Positions 13,433 through 19,222 of a DNA stretch of 19,222 bases are shown piece by piece. The notes beneath the pieces are model-generated. The model worked only from the letters and a program-made list of their open reading frames with translations. It ran no database searches and was not told where the DNA came from. Position numbers and translations under genes: made by a program. This DNA is from Clostridia bacterium (GTDB taxonomy: Bacteria; Bacillota_A; Clostridia; Christensenellales; Borkfalkiaceae): positions 1 through 19,222 of the forward strand of contig JAFTIK010000095.1 in assembly GCA_017456945.1 (NCBI GenBank), given 5' to 3'. The number at the start of each line of letters is the position of its first letter. The stretch's first letter is position 1.

Positions 13433-15715
13433 ATGGATTACGCATCAAAACTCTCTAAAGAATTTACTATTAGAGCCGACCACTCGGCAAACATTATTTC
13501 GCTTATCGACGAAGGTAACAGCATACCTTTTATAGCAAGATACCGTAAGGAAATGACCGGTTCTTGCGACGACCAAGTTCTTCGTGAATTTTCCGACAGA
13601 CTAAAATATCTTCGTAACCTAGATAAGAGAAAAGAAGAAATTGCAAACGCTATTACCGAACAAGGCAAGATGACGGAAGAAATAGCAGAAGCGCTTGAAA
13701 AAGCCGAAACGCTTACCGAAGCCGAAGATATTTATAGACCTTATAAACAAAAAAGAAAAACTCGCGCCAGCGTGGCTATCGCTAAAGGTCTTACCCCGCT
13801 TGCCGATTTTATTTTGGAACAGACTAACGCCGACGTAAATGAAAAAGCCAAGGAATTTATCGACGCTGAAAAGGGTGTTGAAAATGAAGAACAGGCTATT
13901 CAAGGGGCGTCGGATATCATTGCTGAACGCGTTTCCGACGACGCGGAACTTCGTAAAACCTTGCGTAAAAAGGTGGGCGAAACGGGTGAAATCTCTTGCA
14001 AACTTTTGGAAGGGGAAAACGCCAAGACCTACGATATGTACGCAGATTATAGCGAAAAAATCGCAAAGATGCCTTCTCATAGAATTCTCGCTATCAACCG
14101 TGGCGAAAAGGAAGAGTGCTTAAAGGTGTCGGTAGTGGTTGATACCGAAGCGTTTATAGACGCCATTTGTTCGGTTTACGTTAAAGCGGATAACCAAAGC
14201 GGTAATATCGTTAAGAACGCCGTAGCAGACGCTTACCAAAGACTTATTTTTCCGTCGGTAGAAAGGGAAGTGCGTTCAGATTTGTTTGAAAAGGCTAGCG
14301 AACAGGCTATTAAGATGTTTGAAGTTAACCTTAAACCCTTGCTTTTACAACCCCCGCTTAAAGGCAAAACTATTTTGGGGCTTGACCCTGCTTACAGAAC
14401 GGGTTGTAAGATTGCCGTTATAGATAACGCGGGCAATGTTGTAGATACCGCCGTGGTAGTCCCAACCCCACCGCAGAATAAAATTGACGAAGCAAAAGCC
14501 GTATTGATGAAACTCATCAATAAGCATAACGTTACGGTTATTTCTATCGGTAACGGCACGGCTAGTAAAGAATCGGAAATCTTCGTTGCGAATATGATTA
14601 AAGAAAGCGGAAAGGAACTTTCCTACGCCGTTGTAAACGAAGCTGGCGCATCCGTATATAGCGCGTCTAAACTCGGCGCAACCGAATTCCCCGATTTCGA
14701 GCCTGCTCAACGTAGCGCCGTTTCTATTGCAAGAAGATTACAAGACCCACTAGCAGAACTTATTAAGATAGACGTTAAATCTATCGGCGTTGGTCAGTAT
14801 CAACACGATATGCCCGAAAACCGTTTGGAAGAAGTTTTGGGTGGTGTTGTTGAAGACTGCGTTAATAGCGTCGGCGTTGACCTTAACACGGCGTCTGCAA
14901 GCCTACTTTCTTACGTGGCAGGGCTTAATAGCGGTATAGTTAAGAACATTATAGAATATAGAGAAAAGAAACGCTTTACCAAGCGCGAAGAATTGCTTTC
15001 GGTTAAGAAACTCGGTGAAAAGGCTTACGAACAATGCGCAGGGTTCTTGCGTATTACGGGTGGCAACGTTTTAGATAACACCGCCGTTCACCCAGAATCT
15101 TACCCCGCGGTAGAAAAACTCTTACAGGTTACGGGTTATACTTTATCAGACGTTTCCGAAGGCAAGATAGGGGATATTAGAGCAAGGGTTGACGCTAAGG
15201 GGATAGACACCGTTGCTAAAGAATGCGGTGTAGGCGTTCCCACTATTCAAGATATTATAACCGAACTCTTAAAGCCCGGTCGCGATATTCGTGATAGTTT
15301 GCCAAAGCCCATACTTCGTTCAGACCTTATGGATTTATCCGACCTTAAAGAAGGTATGGAAATCAACGGCACGGTTAGAAACGTAATAGATTTCGGCGTA
15401 TTCGTGGATATCGGCGTTCATCAAGACGGGTTGGTGCATATTTCGCAAATTTCAGATAACTATATCAAGCACCCGTCAGACGTGTTGAAGGTTGGCGATT
15501 TGGTTAAGGTAAAAGTGCTCGGCGTAGATACCGTAAAGAAAAAGATTTCGCTTACTATGAAGACTACCGAACTTCCGCACGGAATAGCAGTCGGCAACCA
15601 AAAAACCGATAGGGAAAGAAAGCAAGGTAGGCGCGATGCAGAGAAAAACCGCGAAAAAAGAGCGCAAACCAAAGAAGAAATGCTAGAAATGTTGTATAAA
15701 AAGTTCGGTAGATAG
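13433..15715 (+). CDS. Tex-family RNA-binding protein (transcription accessory protein)
   Basis: A 760-residue cytoplasmic nucleic-acid-binding protein. It has the Tex N-terminal helical domain (1-190), a YqgF/RNase H-like domain from about 310 (GLDPAYRTGCKIAVID at 316-331), helix-hairpin-helix units (about 480-545), a further helical domain, and an S1 RNA-binding domain (about 640-710, NGTVRNVIDFGVFVDIG). A lysine/arginine/glutamate-rich tail (724-760) follows. In other bacteria Tex influences transcription and RNA turnover. The gene follows rarA by 6 bases with a weak AAAAGGA site, so it probably shares that transcript. No hairpin terminator follows. Confidence 0.93.
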   Translation: MDYASKLSKEFTIRADHSANIISLIDEGNSIPFIARYRKEMTGSCDDQVLREFSDRLKYLRNLDKRKEEIANAITEQGKMTEEIAEALEKAETLTEAEDIYRPYKQKRKTRASVAIAKGLTPLADFILEQTNADVNEKAKEFIDAEKGVENEEQAIQGASDIIAERVSDDAELRKTLRKKVGETGEISCKLLEGENAKTYDMYADYSEKIAKMPSHRILAINRGEKEECLKVSVVVDTEAFIDAICSVYVKADNQSGNIVKNAVADAYQRLIFPSVEREVRSDLFEKASEQAIKMFEVNLKPLLLQPPLKGKTILGLDPAYRTGCKIAVIDNAGNVVDTAVVVPTPPQNKIDEAKAVLMKLINKHNVTVISIGNGTASKESEIFVANMIKESGKELSYAVVNEAGASVYSASKLGATEFPDFEPAQRSAVSIARRLQDPLAELIKIDVKSIGVGQYQHDMPENRLEEVLGGVVEDCVNSVGVDLNTASASLLSYVAGLNSGIVKNIIEYREKKRFTKREELLSVKKLGEKAYEQCAGFLRITGGNVLDNTAVHPESYPAVEKLLQVTGYTLSDVSEGKIGDIRARVDAKGIDTVAKECGVGVPTIQDIITELLKPGRDIRDSLPKPILRSDLMDLSDLKEGMEINGTVRNVIDFGVFVDIGVHQDGLVHISQISDNYIKHPSDVLKVGDLVKVKVLGVDTVKKKISLTMKTTELPHGIAVGNQKTDRERKQGRRDAEKNREKRAQTKEEMLEMLYKKFGR

Positions 15716-15734
15716 TAAATTTATCGGTATTTTA

Positions 15735-15763
15735 TTGACAAGACGGTAAAAAACGGGTAAAAT
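15735..15763 (+). promoter_or_regulatory. Promoter of the cyclophilin-like lipoprotein gene
   Basis: Perfect TTGACA (15735-15740), 17 bases and TAAAAT (15758-15763). The leader is about 30 bases and contains TGGAG. Confidence 0.75.
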
Positions 15764-15801
15764 ATAACAAGTATATTTAAAATAATGTTTTGGAGAACAA
15801 A

Positions 15802-16653
15802 ATGAAAAGATTTTTAAGAATATTGACGAGCCTTCTCGCTCTCGTAATTCTAGCAACCGCTTGTTTGGGCTTGGTTGGCTGTAAAGAAGAAGTTACCAAG
15901 GTAAAACTTACCCTTGCAGTTTACAACGCTGAAGACGGCGAGTGGTACGAAACTAAAGATACGGTTATCACCGTGGACCTTTACAAAAACTACGCGCCTA
16001 AAACGGTTAAGAATATCGTTAAGTACGTTAAAGACGGGTATTACGATAACACCGTTTTCTATACTGCAAGCGGTGAATCGGGCAAGATTTTCGTTGGCGA
16101 TATCAAGATTGATGAAGAAGGTAATCTTTACAAGAACGACGAAATGGATTTCGTTCAAGGCGAATTTGAAGCCGGTGGTGTAGTGGGCTCGCCCTTAAAA
16201 GTTAAGAAAGGGGCTGTTGCTCTTTGGAGAACTTGGGCAGACGGCAGTTCGTATAGAGCAAGCGAATACACCCACACGGGTTCTTCTACTTGGTTCTTGC
16301 CGACTTCTGACAACACTAGTTACGACGGGTATTTCTGCGTGTTTGCAACCATCGATATGAGCGTTGCTCGTCACGCTAATACTTTTAACGATATTAAAAC
16401 GGCTCTTGATGGCGCGGGTGAAGAAAATCAATATCAAATTTACTACACGGGCGAATATCAAGATAACGTTAAGGGTAACGGATTAACCTTTAATATCGTT
16501 AAATTAAGCGAATACGTAAAAGAAGATATCGTAGATTTGTTTGAATCGGAAGATGGTCAACTAGTTTGCTACAACCCCAAGACCATTAGTATTGCAGATG
16601 CAGGCGCTTCTGGTTTCTGTGGCGCTAAAATCGTTTCTGCTAAAATCGTTTAA
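15802..16653 (+). CDS. Cyclophilin-like lipoprotein with altered isomerase site
   Basis: A 283-residue exported lipoprotein. Residues 1-26 form a signal peptide, and C27 follows LVG in a lipobox, so it should be anchored on the outer face of the membrane. Residues 55-235 resemble a cyclophilin-type peptidyl-prolyl isomerase: ITVDLYKNYAPKTVKNIVKY (56-75), GYYDNTVFY (79-87), GAVALWR (137-143) and YDGYFCVFATI (174-184). The catalytic arginine of the cyclophilin FHR motif is absent (F86, Y87, T88), as is the QGGD motif. It may bind proteins or peptides rather than isomerise proline. The ATG at 15802 is chosen over an in-frame TTG at 15790 because GGAG overlaps the latter. The last codons hold a 13-base direct repeat. 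Confidence 0.78.
   Translation: MKRFLRILTSLLALVILATACLGLVGCKEEVTKVKLTLAVYNAEDGEWYETKDTVITVDLYKNYAPKTVKNIVKYVKDGYYDNTVFYTASGESGKIFVGDIKIDEEGNLYKNDEMDFVQGEFEAGGVVGSPLKVKKGAVALWRTWADGSSYRASEYTHTGSSTWFLPTSDNTSYDGYFCVFATIDMSVARHANTFNDIKTALDGAGEENQYQIYYTGEYQDNVKGNGLTFNIVKLSEYVKEDIVDLFESEDGQLVCYNPKTISIADAGASGFCGAKIVSAKIV
16624..16651 (+). repeat. 13-base direct repeat at the 3' end of the cyclophilin-like gene
   Basis: GCTAAAATCGTTT occurs at 16624-16636 and again at 16639-16651 with period 15. It encodes the repeated AKIVSAKIV tail and suggests a small in-frame duplication. Confidence 0.8.
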
Positions 16654-16672
16654 TTATTAAATTTACAAAAGA

Positions 16673-16708
16673 AAAAACCCCTTTCTCTGCTTAGAGAAAG
16701 GGGTTTTG
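16673..16708. terminator. Bidirectional terminator
   Basis: A perfect 15-bp stem (16674-16688 with 16693-16707) with loop GCTT, A-rich on the left and T-rich on the right. It lies between the plus-strand lipoprotein gene and the minus-strand epimerase-like gene and serves both. Confidence 0.92.
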
Positions 16709-16720
16709 ATGTTTTATTAA

Positions 16721-17629
16721 TTATAATTCTTTAACGGTTATTTTTATATTAAAGTTCACACTTTTGCCGATATCCACCGTTTTATAAGTAAAACCGTCGT
16801 CTAAAAGGGTGGTGGAAACTTCCGTGCCGAGCGCGTAGTCTTGGCTTGCGCCACTATTCCACTGCACGAAATATGGCAAAGTATCGTCTGAATAATTTAC
16901 TTCAAACTTCTTGCCGAGTTTGTCGTTTATAACGGAAATTATAGGGGTTTTATTTTGAATAAAATAACAAGTTTCTTCTTGACCTACTACGGGCGCTTTT
17001 CTAACCGTTCTGTCGTTAAGGTTAAGTTTAGACCACTCGTTTCTAGGCGTTACTGAAATAGCGTCCGATATAATTTTAACCCCTTCGTCAAGCATAGGGT
17101 AGCCCACGTTGATATGGTATAATAGCGCGTAATCTGCAGGCGCAGTACCCTTGTTTATAAGTTTGTCGGAAAGATTAACGCTCTCGCCTAAAATATCGGT
17201 GGTAATAGTTCTTTTCATAACGAGATTGCTACCGAAAAGTGAAGTAACGGGCATTTCTGCAACTACTTTTATACCATTTTCGTCACAAGAACATTCGGTA
17301 ACTAGCGCGGGCGTGTTGTGGAAAGAGCCGTGTAATTCATAACCTTCTCTACCACCTACGCTATCCAAACCGCAAGTGTAAATCATTCCCCCTTCAAAAC
17401 GGTTAAGAAAGGGAATTTCCCGTTTGGTAAAGCCGTTTTTAGAAATGAACGAAATATTATCTCCTTTGTGCCAAAGTTGCATAAGGTCAAGCGCCTTGCT
17501 TTCGTTAAGCAAAAGGCGAATAACGCCGTTGTTTATTTCTATAACTTTAAGTCCGTCTTCTCTACCGCCGTTAACGGTGTAGCGGCGAACGTACGCTATT
17601 TGCGCTAGGTTGGAAATTCTGCCGTCCAT
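16721..17629 (-). CDS. Aldose 1-epimerase family protein (DUF4432-like)
   Basis: A 302-residue protein of the galactose-mutarotase-like beta-sandwich superfamily, closest in my reading to the DUF4432 group. Signatures are LDLMQLWHKGDNISF (47-61), RFEGGMIYTCGL (77-88), the histidine pair ELHGSFHNTPA (98-108, H100 and H104), LLYHINVGYPMLDEG (169-183, H172) and a C-terminal glutamate in GTE (268-270). Mutarotases use two His and a Glu in this arrangement to equilibrate anomers. The exact sugar is unknown. AAGGAG precedes the ATG. It stands alone with its own promoter and is not next to a sugar operon here. Confidence 0.82.
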   Translation of the reverse strand: MDGRISNLAQIAYVRRYTVNGGREDGLKVIEINNGVIRLLLNESKALDLMQLWHKGDNISFISKNGFTKREIPFLNRFEGGMIYTCGLDSVGGREGYELHGSFHNTPALVTECSCDENGIKVVAEMPVTSLFGSNLVMKRTITTDILGESVNLSDKLINKGTAPADYALLYHINVGYPMLDEGVKIISDAISVTPRNEWSKLNLNDRTVRKAPVVGQEETCYFIQNKTPIISVINDKLGKKFEVNYSDDTLPYFVQWNSGASQDYALGTEVSTTLLDDGFTYKTVDIGKSVNFNIKITVKEL

Positions 17630-17659
17630 AATATAAACTCCTTGTCCGTGAATAAATAT

Positions 17660-17688
17660 AGTGTAACACAGAAAAATAGTATTTTCAA
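17660..17688 (-). promoter_or_regulatory. Promoter of the aldose-1-epimerase-like gene
   Basis: On the minus strand, TTGAAA (17688-17683), 17 bases, then TACACT (17665-17660). The leader is about 25 bases and contains AAGGAG. Confidence 0.6.
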
Positions 17689-17708
17689 GCGGAAAGGCAA
17701 AAAATTCT

Positions 17709-17972
17709 TTATTTAACCGGTGGTTTTGTAGAAGAATTCACCCTTTTTATAAATTCGTCGTGCGAGCGCATTACGTTTAGCATATTTGCTTGCAAGGGCG
17801 CTGGGGGTTTTGGTTTTTCTTTCGGCGGGGTGGGTTTTGGCGTGGAAAGAGCGGAAAGTAGATTGCTTAACGGGTTTTCGGCAGGTGGGTTTTCTCGGTC
17901 GCCGTCGGCGTTTTTTTGTTGTGGCTTATTCATTAAAGAATTTAAAAGAGAGAAAATTCCGAATTTATCCAT
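17709..17972 (-). CDS. Small proline-rich hypothetical protein
   Basis: An 87-residue protein I cannot assign. It has a short amphipathic N-terminus (MDKFGIFSLLNSLMN), a polar stretch, LSNLLSALS (36-44), a Pro/Lys-rich linker (45-60) and a C-terminal MLNVMRSHDEFIKRVNSS. AAGGAG at 8 bases before the ATG and even codon use support it as a real gene. There is no signal peptide. Small proteins of this general build are common in Clostridia, and function is unknown. Its upstream region is shared with the divergent lipoprotein gene. Confidence 0.65.
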   Translation of the reverse strand: MDKFGIFSLLNSLMNKPQQKNADGDRENPPAENPLSNLLSALSTPKPTPPKEKPKPPAPLQANMLNVMRSHDEFIKRVNSSTKPPVK

Positions 17973-18022
17973 TAAAATGCTCCTTATTTACCGAAAAAAA
18001 TCTTTAAAAAAGCGAAAATTTA

Positions 18023-18051
18023 TTGCAAAAGTTTAGGTTTTGATATATAAT
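18023..18051 (+). promoter_or_regulatory. Promoter of the second lipoprotein gene
   Basis: TTGCAA (18023-18028), 17 bases, then a perfect TATAAT (18046-18051). The leader of about 60 bases contains a hairpin. Confidence 0.6.
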
Positions 18052-18074
18052 ATATGATACGTATATAATTATAT

Positions 18075-18100
18075 TCGGTAAGCATGAAAAAGTTTACCGA
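18075..18100 (+). promoter_or_regulatory. Leader hairpin upstream of the lipoprotein gene
   Basis: TCGGTAA (18075-18081) pairs with TTACCGA (18094-18100) around a 12-base loop, 17 bases before the start codon. It could be an operator or an mRNA stability element. Confidence 0.35.
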
Positions 18101-18117
18101 TTTAATATGGGGTTTCT

Positions 18118-19222
18118 ATGAAGAAAATTTTAGTAAAGATCTTAGTTTGTATTATGACTGCTTGTCTACTCGTTGCGGGGCTTATGGGCTGTAACAAAAC
18201 CGAGTGGGCTGGCACGACCATGAAAAATCCCGGTGAAGGCAACCACTTGACCGGTGGCTTTTTTGCTGAAACGCAAAATTATTACTACGTTATTAACGGC
18301 GTGGGTAATTCTACCGCTAGCAACACTTTCGGTAAGCCCGTCAAAGGCGCGCTTGTTGCTATCGATAAAACTAATCCCGATAAAGCAGAAGTCGTAGTTC
18401 CTAAACTCTTCGTCGCATCTGATTACGACGCTGGTTTGTTTATCTACGACGGTTACGTTTATTACGGCACGCCTAGCACTTCAAAAAACAGTTCGGGCGA
18501 AATAGCAAAGAGTGATTTGGTTTTCACTAGAACTAAACTCGATGGAACGAATACCAAAACCTACTTTACCGTTTCAGGTCTTTCTACCGAATACAGAATA
18601 GTTCTTTTCGGTGATACCGTTCATATTCTTTATTACGACGTTTCGGCTTCCGCTCTTAAAGATTTTAATACAAAGACGGGCGTAGCGAAGACTATCGCGA
18701 AGACAGACGCTAAAACTTCTGAAAGAGAAACGCTTAAGGCTTACTCTTTTGCAGATATGGGCGCGCAAATAGTTCTTTATTACACCACCACCGTTTACGC
18801 TGAAAATTACTTTGCTAGTAAAGATAGCAGAGCAGAAGAAACTTTCAACAGAGTTTACGCATATAAGAACGGCGAAGTTGTAAAAGTTCTCGACGGGGAA
18901 AATACCGAAGACAATCAAAAGAACGCTATTTACGAAATCGTTGCCTTAGATAAAAACCCAGACTACGAATTAATTTACTACAAAGCGACCGTAAATTCTG
19001 AAACGAAATATTACGTTAACGATTTTACGAAAATCAACACTGCTCCTGATGAAATTGAAAACAGTTCGCTAGTAACCGATAGTGCTGTTATTAAATATGA
19101 AAGTGAAGGCCCTGTAGTTTACTCTATTGAAGATAAAAAGGTTAAAAAGTCTTATCTTATCAGCGAAGGGAAGTATTACGACGAATATTTGACCGAAGCA
19201 GAAAACGCTAATAACATTATAG
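18118..19222 (+). CDS. Lipoprotein, 3' end beyond the window (partial)
   Basis: An open frame runs from the ATG at 18118 to the window end without a stop: 368 codons plus one base. GGGG lies 6 bases upstream of the ATG. The first 24 residues form a signal peptide, and C25 follows LMG in a lipobox, so the product is probably membrane-anchored outside the cell. The mature part is rich in Tyr, Lys and Asp and contains spaced strand-like segments such as LFIYDGYVYYGTP, FGDTVHILYYDV and YEIVALDKNPDYELIYY. These suggest a repeated beta structure, perhaps a propeller of the DUF5050 kind, but I do not recognise the family. Its signal peptide resembles that of the cyclophilin-like lipoprotein at 15802. 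Confidence 0.8.
   Translation, partial: MKKILVKILVCIMTACLLVAGLMGCNKTEWAGTTMKNPGEGNHLTGGFFAETQNYYYVINGVGNSTASNTFGKPVKGALVAIDKTNPDKAEVVVPKLFVASDYDAGLFIYDGYVYYGTPSTSKNSSGEIAKSDLVFTRTKLDGTNTKTYFTVSGLSTEYRIVLFGDTVHILYYDVSASALKDFNTKTGVAKTIAKTDAKTSERETLKAYSFADMGAQIVLYYTTTVYAENYFASKDSRAEETFNRVYAYKNGEVVKVLDGENTEDNQKNAIYEIVALDKNPDYELIYYKATVNSETKYYVNDFTKINTAPDEIENSSLVTDSAVIKYESEGPVVYSIEDKKVKKSYLISEGKYYDEYLTEAENANNII

Noticed and set aside
13619..14080. A 153-residue open frame antisense to tex
   Set aside because: It is phenylalanine-rich, lacks a ribosome binding site, and lies wholly within a clear coding gene.
15790..15801. TTG at 15790 as start of the cyclophilin-like lipoprotein
   Set aside because: It overlaps the GGAG serving the ATG at 15802, and the signal peptide reads naturally from that ATG.
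18574..18918. A 114-residue minus-strand frame within the second lipoprotein gene
   Set aside because: It is antisense to a long open frame that has a promoter, ribosome binding site and signal peptide.

Overview
The window (about 42% GC by eye, standard code) looks like chromosome from a low-GC Gram-positive, most likely an uncultured member of the Clostridia. This rests on Shine-Dalgarno-rich starts, sigma-A type promoters, the rsmD-coaD-ylbJ neighbourhood known from Bacillus (ylbH-ylbI-ylbJ), a YlbJ sporulation-type membrane protein, and lipoproteins with Gram-positive style signal peptides. The taxonomic call is inference. No phage, transposase, CRISPR array, rRNA or complete tRNA is visible, and no gene-free stretch exceeds 300 bases.

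Layout. (1) 1-224: two strong hairpin terminators flank a compact multi-hairpin element (about 49-170) whose 3' end resembles the T-arm and acceptor end of a tRNA. (2) 225-3566: an AraC-type regulator (minus) diverges from a three-gene operon encoding a creatinase/aminopeptidase-P fold protein with degraded metal ligands, a small protein of the Anabaena sensory rhodopsin transducer (ASRT) family, and a creatininase-superfamily hydrolase. A terminator closes it. This is the best candidate for an undescribed catabolic or small-molecule system. (3) 3582-5188: a single-gene unit for a phosphohexomutase. (4) 5234-7556: a translationally coupled pair resembling 3-dehydroquinate synthase (AroB) and EPSP synthase (AroA). 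Both keep the fold signature but lack key catalytic or metal-binding residues. (5) 7557-8437: a NagD-like HAD phosphatase on the minus strand. (6) 8457-11118: operon alr, a membrane protein gene, rsmD and coaD, running tail-to-tail into ylbJ. (7) 12059-15715: ylbJ (minus) diverges from rarA-tex. (8) 15735-19222: a cyclophilin-like lipoprotein, an aldose-1-epimerase-like protein (DUF4432 type, minus), a small proline-rich protein (minus), and a second lipoprotein that runs off the window.

A cross-cutting observation is that four genes (the araC-type regulator, alr, ylbJ and rarA) have no Shine-Dalgarno sequence. Instead each has a -10-like hexamer ending 5-6 bases before the start codon, which predicts leaderless mRNAs. 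The other starts in the window carry a purine-rich ribosome binding site, the one before tex being weak. Housekeeping functions (cell wall D-alanine, CoA, rRNA methylation, replication-fork maintenance, RNA binding) are interleaved with the two unusual cassettes.
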